A DNA stretch of 12,474 nt from Candidatus Bathyarchaeota archaeon (GCA_005888695.1 VBBH01000134.1:1-12474); one strand, 5' to 3'; positions 1-7,252 are shown, numbered from the stretch's first letter. Numbers and translations are program-made. Notes: generated from the letters alone by a model not told the origin.

Positions 1-540
1 GGATTCCTTGTGGATTCCCTGTTCAACGTTATAGATGCCGACGTTTCCGTGCTTCTTCATTCTTGCGAGGTGAGACTTGACGAACCTTGTGCATAGTTCC
101 TCGGTATTGTATGCTGGCAGCGCGGAGAGGGAGTCGAACATGAGGAAAGCGTGTTCTCCCATTGCTTCTGCGGCGCCGGATATTACTACGCTGAGGGCCG
201 CGAGATCGGATGTGTTGTCGACTTGGTATCTTTCCGTGGTTCGTTCTCCTAGAAGCCAGGAGTACATGTCTACGAAGATTATTGGCTCCTGTCTTGGGGA
301 GAATGAGAGACCTAGCTGAGTTAGTTGGTCCTTTACAGTCTGAATTGGGTTGCCGGTTACTACATAGATGCATTTCAGACCAGCTTTGTAAGCATCCACC
401 AATAAGTTCTGACAAAAGGTCGACTTTCCAACGCCTGGTGGACCGATTACTGCAACATTTAGTCCGGACGTGATGGGGGAAGTTATCAATGGTTTTAGGA
501 GGTCGAAGCTTAGCTGCTTTGTCAGCGCGCCATCGGCCAT
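1..540 (-). CDS. KaiC/RAD55-like RecA-superfamily ATPase, C-terminus cut off by the window edge
   Basis: The reading frame starts at ATG 538-540 and stays open for 180 codons to base 1, so the C-terminal part is missing. Visible: a Walker A loop GPPGVGKST at residues 33-41 and a Walker B strand FLMFDS at about 132-137. Between them lies VVTGNPIQTVKDQL (about 60-73), placed like the KaiC segment that follows strand 2. Proteins of this family are ATP-driven RecA-fold regulators; archaeal single-domain members mostly lack known substrates. The start follows the interrupted ubiA frame by only 3 bases, so the two were probably cotranscribed. There is no strong Shine-Dalgarno sequence before the ATG. 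The family call is secure; the role is unknown. GvpD-like or RadB/RAD55-like names are possible, but the discriminating C-terminus is outside the window. Confidence 0.85.
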   Translation of the reverse strand, partial: MADGALTKQLSFDLLKPLITSPITSGLNVAVIGPPGVGKSTFCQNLLVDAYKAGLKCIYVVTGNPIQTVKDQLTQLGLSFSPRQEPIIFVDMYSWLLGERTTERYQVDNTSDLAALSVVISGAAEAMGEHAFLMFDSLSALPAYNTEELCTRFVKSHLARMKKHGNVGIYNVEQGIHKES

Positions 541-543
541 GTT

Positions 544-825
544 CTAGGCACTGCCCCGTTGTGGATTCGAATTGTGCTCCCAGTCTCGACTCTCGATTCG
601 GGAGTCGATGTGAATTCTAGAGACTAGGAGTGTCCAGAGGAAGGCGGAGATTACTACTCCAAGAGACTTGAGTGATGGTGATGAGACGACGAGGGTGAAT
701 AGTAGGAACGAAATTGCATAAAAGAATCCGTAAGTGTGCATCTTTTCAAAGCCCTCGGATGATCTTGCAGTCCACATGTTGTGCAGGATGAATATGAGAA
801 GCGGTGTGAGGATCAGTTCTGCATA
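544..825 (-). pseudogene. Detached C-terminal part of the UbiA prenyltransferase, in frame after an internal TAA
   Basis: The 93 codons after the TAA at 826-828 continue in exactly the same frame as the upstream UbiA coding sequence and end at TAG 544-546. They encode two to three hydrophobic segments (around ELILTPLLIFILHNMW, YGFFYAISFLLFTLVV and LGVVISAFLWTLLV), the material expected for the last helices of UbiA, which usually has eight or nine. The first ATG in this stretch is at 775-777, which would give a separate 77-residue product, but hydrophobic coding sequence is present upstream of it. I read the segment as the severed C-terminus rather than an independent gene. Alternatives are stop-codon readthrough, an independently translated second half, or a sequencing error at one base. 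TAA is not the pyrrolysine codon (UAG), so pyrrolysine insertion does not explain it. Confidence 0.6.
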
Positions 826-828
826 TTA
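826..828 (-). other. In-frame TAA interrupting ubiA
   Basis: The plus-strand bases tta at 826-828 read TAA on the minus strand. The codons before it end a hydrophobic helix (GLTITGFLPAI) and the codons after it (YAELILTPLLIF) open the next helix in the same frame. A single-base change would restore a reading frame of about 355 codons including the stop, from 1611 to 544. Confidence 0.75.
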
Positions 829-1611
829 GATTGCTGGTAGAAATCCGGTGATCGTCAGCCCTACCAGGAATACGTATGGCGAAATGAGTATGATCGTGGT
901 GAATTTGACTGCGCGTCTTATGTTTCCAAAGACGGTTGCTGTTGTTTTGGTACCTGCTTTCTTGTCTCCTGAATAGTCTGGAAGATTTTTGACGGTGCCG
1001 TAGGTGAACATGAAGTAGGTAACTAGCCAGAGGACTGGGTTCAGGAGGTTGACGTGTCCGGTTACGCTCGTTCCTGCAAGAAATGCTAGACCAACTGCTC
1101 CTGAGAATGAGATGAGGCTTGGGAGAGGATGAGCTTTGAACCTTAGCGGAGGAAGGGAGTAGAATGCTGAGTTGAAGATTCCGACAGCTAGGACTATCAT
1201 GTAGGCGAGTCCTAGGTAGATAGAGAGTGCGACTGAGAATCCGTAGAAGACTATGACTGCACCAATCGTGGCTTTTTGGCCCATCTGGTCGAGCCAGAAA
1301 ACCCTGCGAGGTTGGTTCACAACATCCTCCTTTCGATCTGCGTAAGCATTGACGATGTTTGTTGCTGCGGTGACGAAGGATGCGATAATCATTCCTATTC
1401 CTAGTTGGGTAATGTTCCAGCCAGCTGTGAGGACGTAGCCTAGGAGAAAACTAGCTGCAGGGAATGTCCAAGTTCTAGGTCGGGAGAGCCGGAAGACCAA
1501 TGCGACAGTGTGGCCGCTGACAGGGACTGCGCCGAATGCTTGGAGTTGAGATGACGGTTGTAATTGTAAGTCGTAATATTGAGGGCGTTTCTTTTGTGGC
1601 TTTCTCGCCAA
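826..1611 (-). CDS. UbiA-family membrane prenyltransferase, C-terminally truncated by an in-frame stop
   Basis: UbiA proteins are integral membrane enzymes that move a polyprenyl chain from its diphosphate to an acceptor (a quinone ring, haem, or geranylgeranylglyceryl phosphate in archaeal lipid synthesis). Visible here are both Mg-diphosphate motifs: N88-x3-D92-x3-D96 (NAYADRKED, followed by NQPRR) and D212-x3-D216 (PDYSGDKKAG), plus the usual YSLPPLRFK loop at 151-159. About seven hydrophobic helices are present; the rest lie past the TAA at 826-828. Length is 261 residues, against roughly 280-300 for the family. The start is TTG at 1609-1611, preceded by AGGGGAT about 6 bases upstream; homology proper begins near residue 38, so the first 35 residues are an unrelated-looking polar extension. 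The substrate cannot be told. The missing last helices make activity doubtful unless the stop is read through. Confidence 0.82.
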   Translation of the reverse strand: MARKPQKKRPQYYDLQLQPSSQLQAFGAVPVSGHTVALVFRLSRPRTWTFPAASFLLGYVLTAGWNITQLGIGMIIASFVTAATNIVNAYADRKEDVVNQPRRVFWLDQMGQKATIGAVIVFYGFSVALSIYLGLAYMIVLAVGIFNSAFYSLPPLRFKAHPLPSLISFSGAVGLAFLAGTSVTGHVNLLNPVLWLVTYFMFTYGTVKNLPDYSGDKKAGTKTTATVFGNIRRAVKFTTIILISPYVFLVGLTITGFLPAI

Positions 1612-1828
1612 TAGTATCCCCTAGTTTTGCTGGCTGTTCTGACTTCCGGTATGTTGTCCAGCGTCTGGGCTTGTTGCTAGCACGATGGATTGTATAGCTA
1701 AAGACGGCCGTTACTATTGCCAGCATGGATTAGTTACAAAATAGTGTAAGACCAAAGCTAATGTCACTGGGTAAAGCGATAAATAAGATGAGACCGAGCG
1801 GAACGGGTTCTGAGAAATCGATCGTGGA
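1612..1828. promoter_or_regulatory. Divergent intergenic region between ubiA and the KaiC-like gene
   Basis: This gap lies between two divergently oriented genes and must hold promoters for both. The best TATA-like stretch for the plus-strand KaiC-like gene is GATAAATAAG at 1779-1788, which would put transcription start near 1805-1815 and leave a leader of about 40 bases. For ubiA the only clear signal is the AGGGGAT ribosome-binding sequence just before its TTG. A minus-strand frame beginning MLAIVTAVFSYTI overlaps the ubiA start in another frame; I do not regard it as a gene. Confidence 0.3.
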
Positions 1829-2596
1829 GTGTATAAACTAGGAATGCCAATGATTGATAGAACGCCTACCGGTATTCCGGGATTAGACGAGATCTTAGGA
1901 GGAGGCTTCCCTCGCGGGAGAGTCATACTCCTTGTCGGTGGTCCAGGTACTGGGAAGACGATTCTAACCTCGCAGTTCCTCATCAACGGGATAAAGATCT
2001 ACGGTGAGAACGGCGCCTTCGTCAGTCTAGACGAGACCAAGGCCCATTTCATCCGTGAAATGGGGTTGTTCTCCTGGAAGTTTGATGAGTTGGAGAAGGC
2101 GAAAAAGTTCGCGTTCATCAACGCGTCCCCATTGAGACACATGCCGGGTGAAGTGAAAATAGGACGCCAGGCAATCGGTCGAAAAGACTTCTCAATCCTC
2201 AGCCTCATTGAGGGAATCAAGACACATGCAGAATTGATCAATGCTAAGCGTATCGTTGTTGACCCGGTGACTTCGTTGATCTTCCAATACCCGGAGATGG
2301 TTGAGCGTAGGACTGCGGTGTTGGATCTCGTGGATGCGCTTGTTAGGACTGGTGCTACATGCTTGATGACTACCGAGTTGAGGGCTATGGGCGCGGTAGA
2401 GCGTGCTATCCAGTTGGAGGAGTATTTGGCTCACGGTGTGATCATCCTCTCGAACGCAAAGGTTGGCAAGACCTACAACAGAGTCCTCCAGGTTGAGAAG
2501 ATGAGAGAGACTCCGATCGATATGCAACCTAGACCATACAAGATTTCGACGAATGGTATCGAGGTCTTTCCGAAGGAAACCATCTTCGTCGACTAG
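1829..2596 (+). CDS. KaiC-like single-domain RecA-superfamily ATPase
   Basis: Complete single-domain KaiC-family protein of 249-255 residues, about the usual size for archaeal single-domain members. Counted from the GTG at 1829: the family entry sequence TGIPGLDEILGGG at 14-26, Walker A GGPGTGKT at 37-44, FVSLDE at 64-69 with E69 in the place of the catalytic glutamate, Walker B RIVVDPVTSL at 141-150, and the C-terminal block LEEYLAHGVIIL then RVLQVEKMRETP (196-229) typical of the fold. Three starts are possible: GTG 1829, ATG 1844 and ATG 1850. I favour ATG 1850, because AGGA lies 6 bases before it and the protein would begin MIDRTPTGIPG, like its relatives. It stands alone in its direction. 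The role (signalling, circadian-like or DNA-related) cannot be told. The other KaiC-like ATPase, at 1-540, has clearly different motif sequences, so they are not recent duplicates. Confidence 0.92.
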   Translation: MYKLGMPMIDRTPTGIPGLDEILGGGFPRGRVILLVGGPGTGKTILTSQFLINGIKIYGENGAFVSLDETKAHFIREMGLFSWKFDELEKAKKFAFINASPLRHMPGEVKIGRQAIGRKDFSILSLIEGIKTHAELINAKRIVVDPVTSLIFQYPEMVERRTAVLDLVDALVRTGATCLMTTELRAMGAVERAIQLEEYLAHGVIILSNAKVGKTYNRVLQVEKMRETPIDMQPRPYKISTNGIEVFPKETIFVD

Positions 2597-2780
2597 ACCC
2601 AGCACAACCCCCTCCCTTTCCTCCAGTGAGGGAACGACTAACAATCGTTTGCCTCTTCCATAATCGCGCAACCAAACTCACTGAGAGGTAAACACCGAAG
2701 CATAGCGATTTTTCAGTACTTCCCATGCTCAAAGAGGATTAGGGAGCTCTAAAGAACGGTATGATTCGAAGCTGGTCAGG

Positions 2781-2788
2781 TTTATTAG
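2781..2788 (+). promoter_or_regulatory. TATA-like box of the M20 peptidase gene
   Basis: TTTATTAG sits 36-43 bases before the ATG at 2824. An archaeal TATA box normally lies about 26 bases before the transcription start, which puts the start near 2810 and leaves a leader of 10-15 bases. No Shine-Dalgarno sequence precedes the ATG, which fits a short-leader message. This is read by eye only. Confidence 0.4.
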
Positions 2789-2823
2789 AAAAACAGAATC
2801 TTCCACCGAATGTCTGACAATCA

Positions 2824-4020
2824 ATGGACTTTCTCAAGGAAGCAATAGCAATCGAGCCTGAAATCATCAAGATCAGAAGAGAGATTCATCAGAAACCGGA
2901 ACTAGCTTACCGAGAACAAACCACGGCAAAACTAGTCGCAGAACAACTCAAAGCGTTAGGAATCCAGGTGAAACAGGGAGTCGGCGGAACAGGAATCTTG
3001 GGGATACTCAAAGGTCCAAAACCCGGAAGAGTCGTCGCTCTGAGGGCAGATATGGACGCTCTACCCCTTGATGAGATGGCTGAGGTCGAATTCAAGTCCA
3101 AGGTCAAAGGGGTAATGCACGCCTGCGGACATGATACACATGTCGCAATGCTTCTCGGGGCGGCCAAATTACTCGCAACTCACAGGGACGAGCTTCACGG
3201 CACGGTGAAGTTCGTCTTCCAACCCGCCGAGGAACATGGAGGCCGAGGAGGAGCGAAACCGATGATCGAAGACGGCGTAATGAAGGATCCCAAGGTCGAC
3301 TATGTATTTGGACTCCACATTGATGGTGATCTCAACTCCGGCGTATTCGGCCTTAGAGGAGGGGCTATAATGGCGGCACCGGATACGTTCGTGGTCCGAA
3401 TAATAGGAAAAGGAGGCCACGGTTCGGCACCTCATCAAACAATCGACCCTGTCTATATCGCCGCCCAAGTGATAACCGCGCTCCAGGGTGTCTCTGGTAG
3501 AATGATCGATCCCGTCCAGCCTTTCGTGGTCACGATAGGATCCGTCCATTCAGGGACCAAGGAGAACATCATCCCCGACGAAGCAATCCTTCAGGGCACG
3601 ATCAGGACATTGGATGAGGCCACGAGAAAGAGAGCGAAGGCGAAGGTGGAGAAAGTGGCCCAGGGCGTCTCCAAGGCGTTCGGGGCCAAGGCAACCGTCG
3701 AGTTCGAAAAAGACGCCTATCCAGTAACGGTCAACGATGAGAAGATAACTGAACAGGCTAAGAAAAAATTGAGACAGATCCATGGCACACGGACGATTTT
3801 AAAGGAGCCAATACTTGGCGGCGAGGACTTCTCCAGATTCCTAAACGAGGCACCAGGCACCTTCTACTTCCTCGGAACAAGAAATCCTGCCAAAGGATGC
3901 ATCTTTCCAAATCACAGTTCAAGGTTCAAGGTTGACGAGAACGTCCTGAAATATGGAACGGCTTCACTGGCCCTGTTGGCGACAGAGTTCACGAAACCAA
4001 CAGGCATAGAGAAGGATTGA
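2824..4020 (+). CDS. M20D-family metal-dependent amidohydrolase / aminoacylase-carboxypeptidase
   Basis: Cytoplasmic di-metal hydrolase of the M20D group (hippurate/IAA-amino-acid hydrolases, N-acyl-amino-acid amidohydrolases and thermostable CpsA-type carboxypeptidases), which splits N-acyl amino acids or short peptides. All expected metal ligands can be placed: C101 and H103 in MHACGHDTH, E136/E137 in PAEEHGG, H165 in GLHI and H364 in PNHS. The ALRADMDALP strand (72-81), the dimerisation-domain motif GKGGHGSAPH (195-204) and the ENIIPDEA loop (247-254) are typical. Length is 398 residues, the usual size, with no signal peptide. The ATG at 2824 is well placed, since family similarity begins within about 10 residues. 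The downstream frame overlaps its stop (TTGA), but that frame is a decayed PPK2 remnant. Family is sure; the substrate (acyl-amino acid or peptide) is not. Confidence 0.95.
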   Translation: MDFLKEAIAIEPEIIKIRREIHQKPELAYREQTTAKLVAEQLKALGIQVKQGVGGTGILGILKGPKPGRVVALRADMDALPLDEMAEVEFKSKVKGVMHACGHDTHVAMLLGAAKLLATHRDELHGTVKFVFQPAEEHGGRGGAKPMIEDGVMKDPKVDYVFGLHIDGDLNSGVFGLRGGAIMAAPDTFVVRIIGKGGHGSAPHQTIDPVYIAAQVITALQGVSGRMIDPVQPFVVTIGSVHSGTKENIIPDEAILQGTIRTLDEATRKRAKAKVEKVAQGVSKAFGAKATVEFEKDAYPVTVNDEKITEQAKKKLRQIHGTRTILKEPILGGEDFSRFLNEAPGTFYFLGTRNPAKGCIFPNHSSRFKVDENVLKYGTASLALLATEFTKPTGIEKD

Positions 4021-4173
4021 CAAAGCTACTCCATATTGGCCGATACGAGATCACACCTGGAAAGAAAGCTGATCTAAACAAGGATGATCCCAATGAGACG
4101 TCAGGCTTTGAAGGCAAGGATGACGATGGTAAGGGAGAATCTCAAGCTGCGCCATTTTCAGCTAGGACGATTG
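4017..4173 (+). pseudogene. Decayed N-terminal remnant of a PPK2-type polyphosphate kinase
   Basis: PPK2 enzymes transfer phosphate between polyphosphate and nucleotides; their N-terminus has the pattern Y-R-V-x-P-G-x-K-x-x-L-x-x-x-D-P-x-D-T-x-x-F-x-G-K. Here the frame from TTG 4017 reads YEITPGKKADL (residues 10-20) and DPNETSGFEGK (24-34), a close match recognised from memory of the family. After about 4125 the match moves to the next reading frame (+1), where RENLKLRHFQLGRL at 4132-4173 resembles the following PPK2 helix (E-N-L-x-K-L-x-x-L-Q-x-x-L). The Walker A region and everything after it are missing or unrecognisable, whereas an intact protein has about 250-300 residues. The fragment starts by overlapping the M20 stop and runs antisense into the next gene. 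It is a remnant, not a functional gene. Confidence 0.6.
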
Positions 4174-4688
4174 GGCGTCTCGATGGGTTCGGCCACAGGA
4201 GCCGTCGAACGGGTTGACAAGGCGTCCTTACCTTCGAGTAGGGTGCAGAGCGGTAGTAAGGAGACGAAACCATAGCTCACCATCACATAGGGAGCCAACA
4301 CGGCTACTATCACAAATTGTGCTCCCTTTAGCCCGCCAAGAAAGACTTCCCATAAGACACCAAAGACGCTGAACAACAAAGTAACACGCAAGGGACTCTT
4401 CGCATGCAACCCCAACGACAACATGCCCAATGCCAGCATCTCTATCAGAATGAAGGGAAGCGTGGGAGGGATCAAGACCTGGCCGCACCAAGCCGGCATG
4501 CAATCGATGTCCTCCTCGAAAATGATGAGCGGAACTGACAAGAGCAAGTATACGCCTAGAAGTGGCATTCGGCCTTGGATGCCGAGTATCCTCTGAGTTA
4601 GCTGCTTTCGATATACCAGCATGAGGACAAATCCGCCCACGATGAGCGGGACATCGATGAAGGCCCCGAAAACCATGGACACGTCCAA
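4158..4688 (-). CDS. Multi-spanning membrane protein of unknown function
   Basis: I do not recognise the family. The protein has five likely transmembrane helices, at about residues 6-26, 43-58, 71-93, 99-118 and 123-147 counted from TTG 4688. A short acidic/cysteine loop between helices 2 and 3 (FEEDIDCMPAWCG, two Cys four residues apart) could be a metal site or disulfide. A conserved-looking glutamate lies in helix 3 (ILIEML). The C-terminal tail (from about 152) is polar, low in complexity and encoded antisense to the PPK2 remnant. Three starts are possible within 13 bases: TTG 4688, GTG 4682 and ATG 4676; the ATG, giving 172 residues, is the plain choice. A weak TATA-like GAATATCG lies about 35 bases upstream of the ATG. 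It is divergent from the TPR-AAA+ gene. Confidence 0.6.
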   Translation of the reverse strand: MDVSMVFGAFIDVPLIVGGFVLMLVYRKQLTQRILGIQGRMPLLGVYLLLSVPLIIFEEDIDCMPAWCGQVLIPPTLPFILIEMLALGMLSLGLHAKSPLRVTLLFSVFGVLWEVFLGGLKGAQFVIVAVLAPYVMVSYGFVSLLPLCTLLEGKDALSTRSTAPVAEPIETPNRPS

Positions 4689-4966
4689 TCTATCACATGG
4701 CTGGGACGGGACGATATTCGTTCTGTCCCCAGAACCACTCCGTACCGGGTCTCCCAGCCTCGAGCCGTAGCTTACCTAAGCCGAATCCTAGGAGGGAAAT
4801 CCTTGGAAAGACGAGTAATCTCACGGATTACGGCGAGCTGTGAAGCAATACTTGCTTATAGTTCGCGAAAGCTTAAGCCTGCGTTCTCACTCTCTTCATC
4901 AATAGACAAGCGCATTTTCAGGAGCTTCCAGCCACGTCCCAGGGGAGAAACATTTCCGATGGCCCA
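4689..4966. other. Divergent region upstream of the TPR-AAA+ gene, with a possible frameshifted 5' end
   Basis: No complete gene is seen. In the frame used downstream, a TAA at 4874-4876 is followed by open codons but no ATG, GTG or TTG until 4985. Another plus-strand frame is open across most of this stretch and includes KSLERRVISRITASCEAI and RKLKPAFSLSSSIDKRIF (roughly 4797-4920), then runs out of frame past the point where TolB-like homology starts at 4970. It may be an older N-terminal domain separated by a frameshift near 4925-4965, or a chance open frame. A TATA-like GCTTATAG lies at 4854-4861. Weak support for all of these. Confidence 0.3.
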
Positions 4967-4984
4967 CGCATTGCAGTCCTCCCG

Positions 4985-7228
4985 TTGGCCAACATCAGCC
5001 CTGACAATCGAGACGAGTATTTCGCGGACGGTATGACCGAAGAGCTGATCTCAACACTTTCTAGAATTGCTGGTCTGCGAGTCATCGCACGAACATCTGT
5101 CATCCGCTACAAGGCAACGACCAAGCCAATAATCGAGATTGGCAAAGAACTCGGAGTCAACACAATCCTTGAGGGTAGCGTCCGAAAATCCGGCAACAAG
5201 ATCCGGATTACTGCCCAATTGATCGACGCCTCAAGCGAGGAGCATCTCTGGGCACAAGACTACGATCGTGATCTAGAAGACATCTTCACCATTCAAAGTG
5301 ACATCGCAAAGAGAATCGCGAAGGCATTGAAAGTCCGAGTCATGCAGAGCGAAAGCCTACGACTCGAGAAGAAAGCGACCGGAATACCCGAAGCCTACTC
5401 GCTTTACCTGAAGGGTCGACACTCATCCAGTACAAGAACAGAAGCTGGATTGAATGCTGCGATAAGATATTTTGAGAATGCCCTCAAAGCCGACCCGAAG
5501 TTTGCCCTTGCATACACAGGGCTCGCAGATGCTTACTCGATCTTAGCATTGCTTGAATTAGTTCCTCCGCGGGAGGCCTTCCCGAAGGCGAAGATAGCTG
5601 CCGAGAAAGCCTTGGCTCTAGATGATCGTCTTGCTGAGGCTCACGTATCTCTAGCCCTGGTTAAGTTCCAGTACGAGTGGGACTGGTATGGTGGCGAGAA
5701 AGAGTTCATACGTGCCCTTGAACTGAACCCTGGCTACGCCCCGGCCCATCAATACTATGGCGACTATCTGAAAGCTCTAGGTCGGTTCGACGACGCACTG
5801 ACCGAGATGGGACAGGCCCAATCCCTCGACCCATTATCACTCGCGATCGATACTGGAGTGGGACACGTTCTCTATCTCTCTCGCCAGTACGACCGAGCAA
5901 TAGAGCAGTATCGCAAGACTGTCGAGTCCGACCCAGCATTCATCCCCGCCAGACTATGGTTCGGAAGGCCCTACATGCAGAAGGGCCTGTTCAGAGAAGC
6001 AATCGATCAGTTGAAAGAAGCCGTCAAACTCTCAAACGAAAGCACCGTCTCACTTGCCATGCTAGGCCAAGCTTACGCCTCAGCCGGACAGGTGAATGAG
6101 GCGAAAGAAATTCTCGTTCGACTACTTGAGAGGTCGAAGAAACAGTACGTCCCATCCTACTGGATTGCGTTGGTCCATATGAGCATGGGAGACAAGGACG
6201 AAACCTTCGCCTGGCTCGAAAGAGCTTACCATGAAAGGTCGAGCTGGCTCGTTTGGGCAAACGTCGAGCCAAGATTCGACCAGTTAAGAGACGATGCAAG
6301 ATTCAATTCGATACTATCCCGCATGCGTCTCGGGACCCTACAACCTGTCGCTCAAGACGACCCGAAAACGCGCTCTCTGCTAAGCTCGATGAGTAATGTG
6401 GCTCTTTCCCACTACAAGGTCATTGGAAACTACACTCGGCACGATGAGACAGCCCGGAACCTGTTGAAGGATTTGAAACAGAAGATTATCTCAGGTCTTG
6501 AATCGTCCACGCCAAAACACGAGAACTATCTCATCTGGGCTCCACCTGGCACTGGTAAGACCTTCTTCGTTAAACAGATCAGCGACAGTCTAGAGGAAAA
6601 AGTCCAGTACTCTGAGATCAATTTAGCCGAGACGGACGAGTCCATCTTCCGAAGGTTCCTGTCAAACCAAGACAAGATGGACGGTCCCTGTCTATGCTTC
6701 ATGGACGAGGCGGACAGTCGGAAAGGAGAAGCTTGGCTTTACGAAACATTGATACCTTATCTGGACGTCAGAGTGCATCCGGACAGACGCCAGGTCTTCA
6801 TCCTCGCGGGCAGTTCCGGGACCTCTATCAAAGAGATGAAGAGGAATATTATGTCCCGTCCAAAAGGACCCGACCTACTGTCCCGAATCCCTCAAGGGAA
6901 CGAGTACGAAATACCGGCAATGACCACAGGTGACAAGGTACTCGTCACCCTGGCAAGTCTGAAACAGGCTGGGCGGGACGTTGGAAAGAATGTCGTCGAA
7001 GTTGAGAAGCTAGCCCTGTACTACGCTGCAGTAACTCCGGAGCTGGCCACTGCACGTCAATTGCGAGAGTCCGCCTTGAGATGCGTGGAACGGATGCCTC
7101 CTGGGGAGGATAGGGTCAGGTACGACAACTTGTTCAGTCCAGGGGATGTCCCGAGCAAAGAGTTCTGGATCAAGGCGCGAACACAGACTCCCGACTTGAT
7201 AGGCGCATATATCCGTCTGGAAGACTAG
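4985..7228 (+). CDS. TolB/FlgO-like domain + TPR repeats + C-terminal AAA+ ATPase fusion
   Basis: Large protein of at least 747 residues with three parts. Residues 1-120 form the TolB-N/FlgO-like domain found in many bacterial and archaeal TPR regulators, where it often follows a kinase, cyclase or winged-helix domain (EYFADGMTEELI at 11-22, VLEGSVRK-like ILEGSVRKSGNKIRITAQL at 61-79, DIFTIQSDIA at 99-108). Residues about 135-450 are TPR repeats (for example ALKADPKFALAYTGLADAY and ALELNPGYAPAHQYYGDYL). Residues about 480-747 are an AAA+ module: Walker A APPGTGKT (519-526), Walker B LCFMDEAD (570-577), sensor-1-like FILAGSSG (605-612) and a DLLSRI segment (630-635) with a possible arginine finger R634. 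The only in-frame start is TTG 4985, but the conserved IAVLP strand of the TolB-like domain is encoded at 4970-4984, so the real or ancestral start lay upstream. No membrane helix or signal peptide. Its function is probably signalling or protein remodelling, which is an inference. Confidence 0.85.
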   Translation: MANISPDNRDEYFADGMTEELISTLSRIAGLRVIARTSVIRYKATTKPIIEIGKELGVNTILEGSVRKSGNKIRITAQLIDASSEEHLWAQDYDRDLEDIFTIQSDIAKRIAKALKVRVMQSESLRLEKKATGIPEAYSLYLKGRHSSSTRTEAGLNAAIRYFENALKADPKFALAYTGLADAYSILALLELVPPREAFPKAKIAAEKALALDDRLAEAHVSLALVKFQYEWDWYGGEKEFIRALELNPGYAPAHQYYGDYLKALGRFDDALTEMGQAQSLDPLSLAIDTGVGHVLYLSRQYDRAIEQYRKTVESDPAFIPARLWFGRPYMQKGLFREAIDQLKEAVKLSNESTVSLAMLGQAYASAGQVNEAKEILVRLLERSKKQYVPSYWIALVHMSMGDKDETFAWLERAYHERSSWLVWANVEPRFDQLRDDARFNSILSRMRLGTLQPVAQDDPKTRSLLSSMSNVALSHYKVIGNYTRHDETARNLLKDLKQKIISGLESSTPKHENYLIWAPPGTGKTFFVKQISDSLEEKVQYSEINLAETDESIFRRFLSNQDKMDGPCLCFMDEADSRKGEAWLYETLIPYLDVRVHPDRRQVFILAGSSGTSIKEMKRNIMSRPKGPDLLSRIPQGNEYEIPAMTTGDKVLVTLASLKQAGRDVGKNVVEVEKLALYYAAVTPELATARQLRESALRCVERMPPGEDRVRYDNLFSPGDVPSKEFWIKARTQTPDLIGAYIRLED

Positions 7229-7252
7229 AAGGCACGTTGAGAATGTCTCGGG

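Noticed and set aside
29..415. A 128-codon minus-strand frame
   Set aside because: It lies inside the KaiC-like ATPase at 1-540 in another frame; the ATPase frame has clear Walker motifs, whereas this one is a basic, low-quality shadow.
826..828. Pyrrolysine or selenocysteine as the explanation for the ubiA stop
   Set aside because: The codon is TAA; pyrrolysine uses TAG and selenocysteine uses TGA, and no associated genes are visible.
1475..1726. Minus-strand frame beginning MLAIVTAVFSYTI, overlapping the 5' part of ubiA
   Set aside because: Its second half reads ubiA out of frame and it has no recognisable motif; the hydrophobic start alone is not enough.
2600..2640. Possible hairpin terminator after the KaiC-like gene (TCCCT ... 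AGGGA)
   Set aside because: Only about five base pairs with a long loop and no T-run directly after it.
2192..2671. A 159-codon minus-strand frame opposite the KaiC-like gene
   Set aside because: Shadow of the antisense strand of a well-supported gene, with no motif or plausible start.
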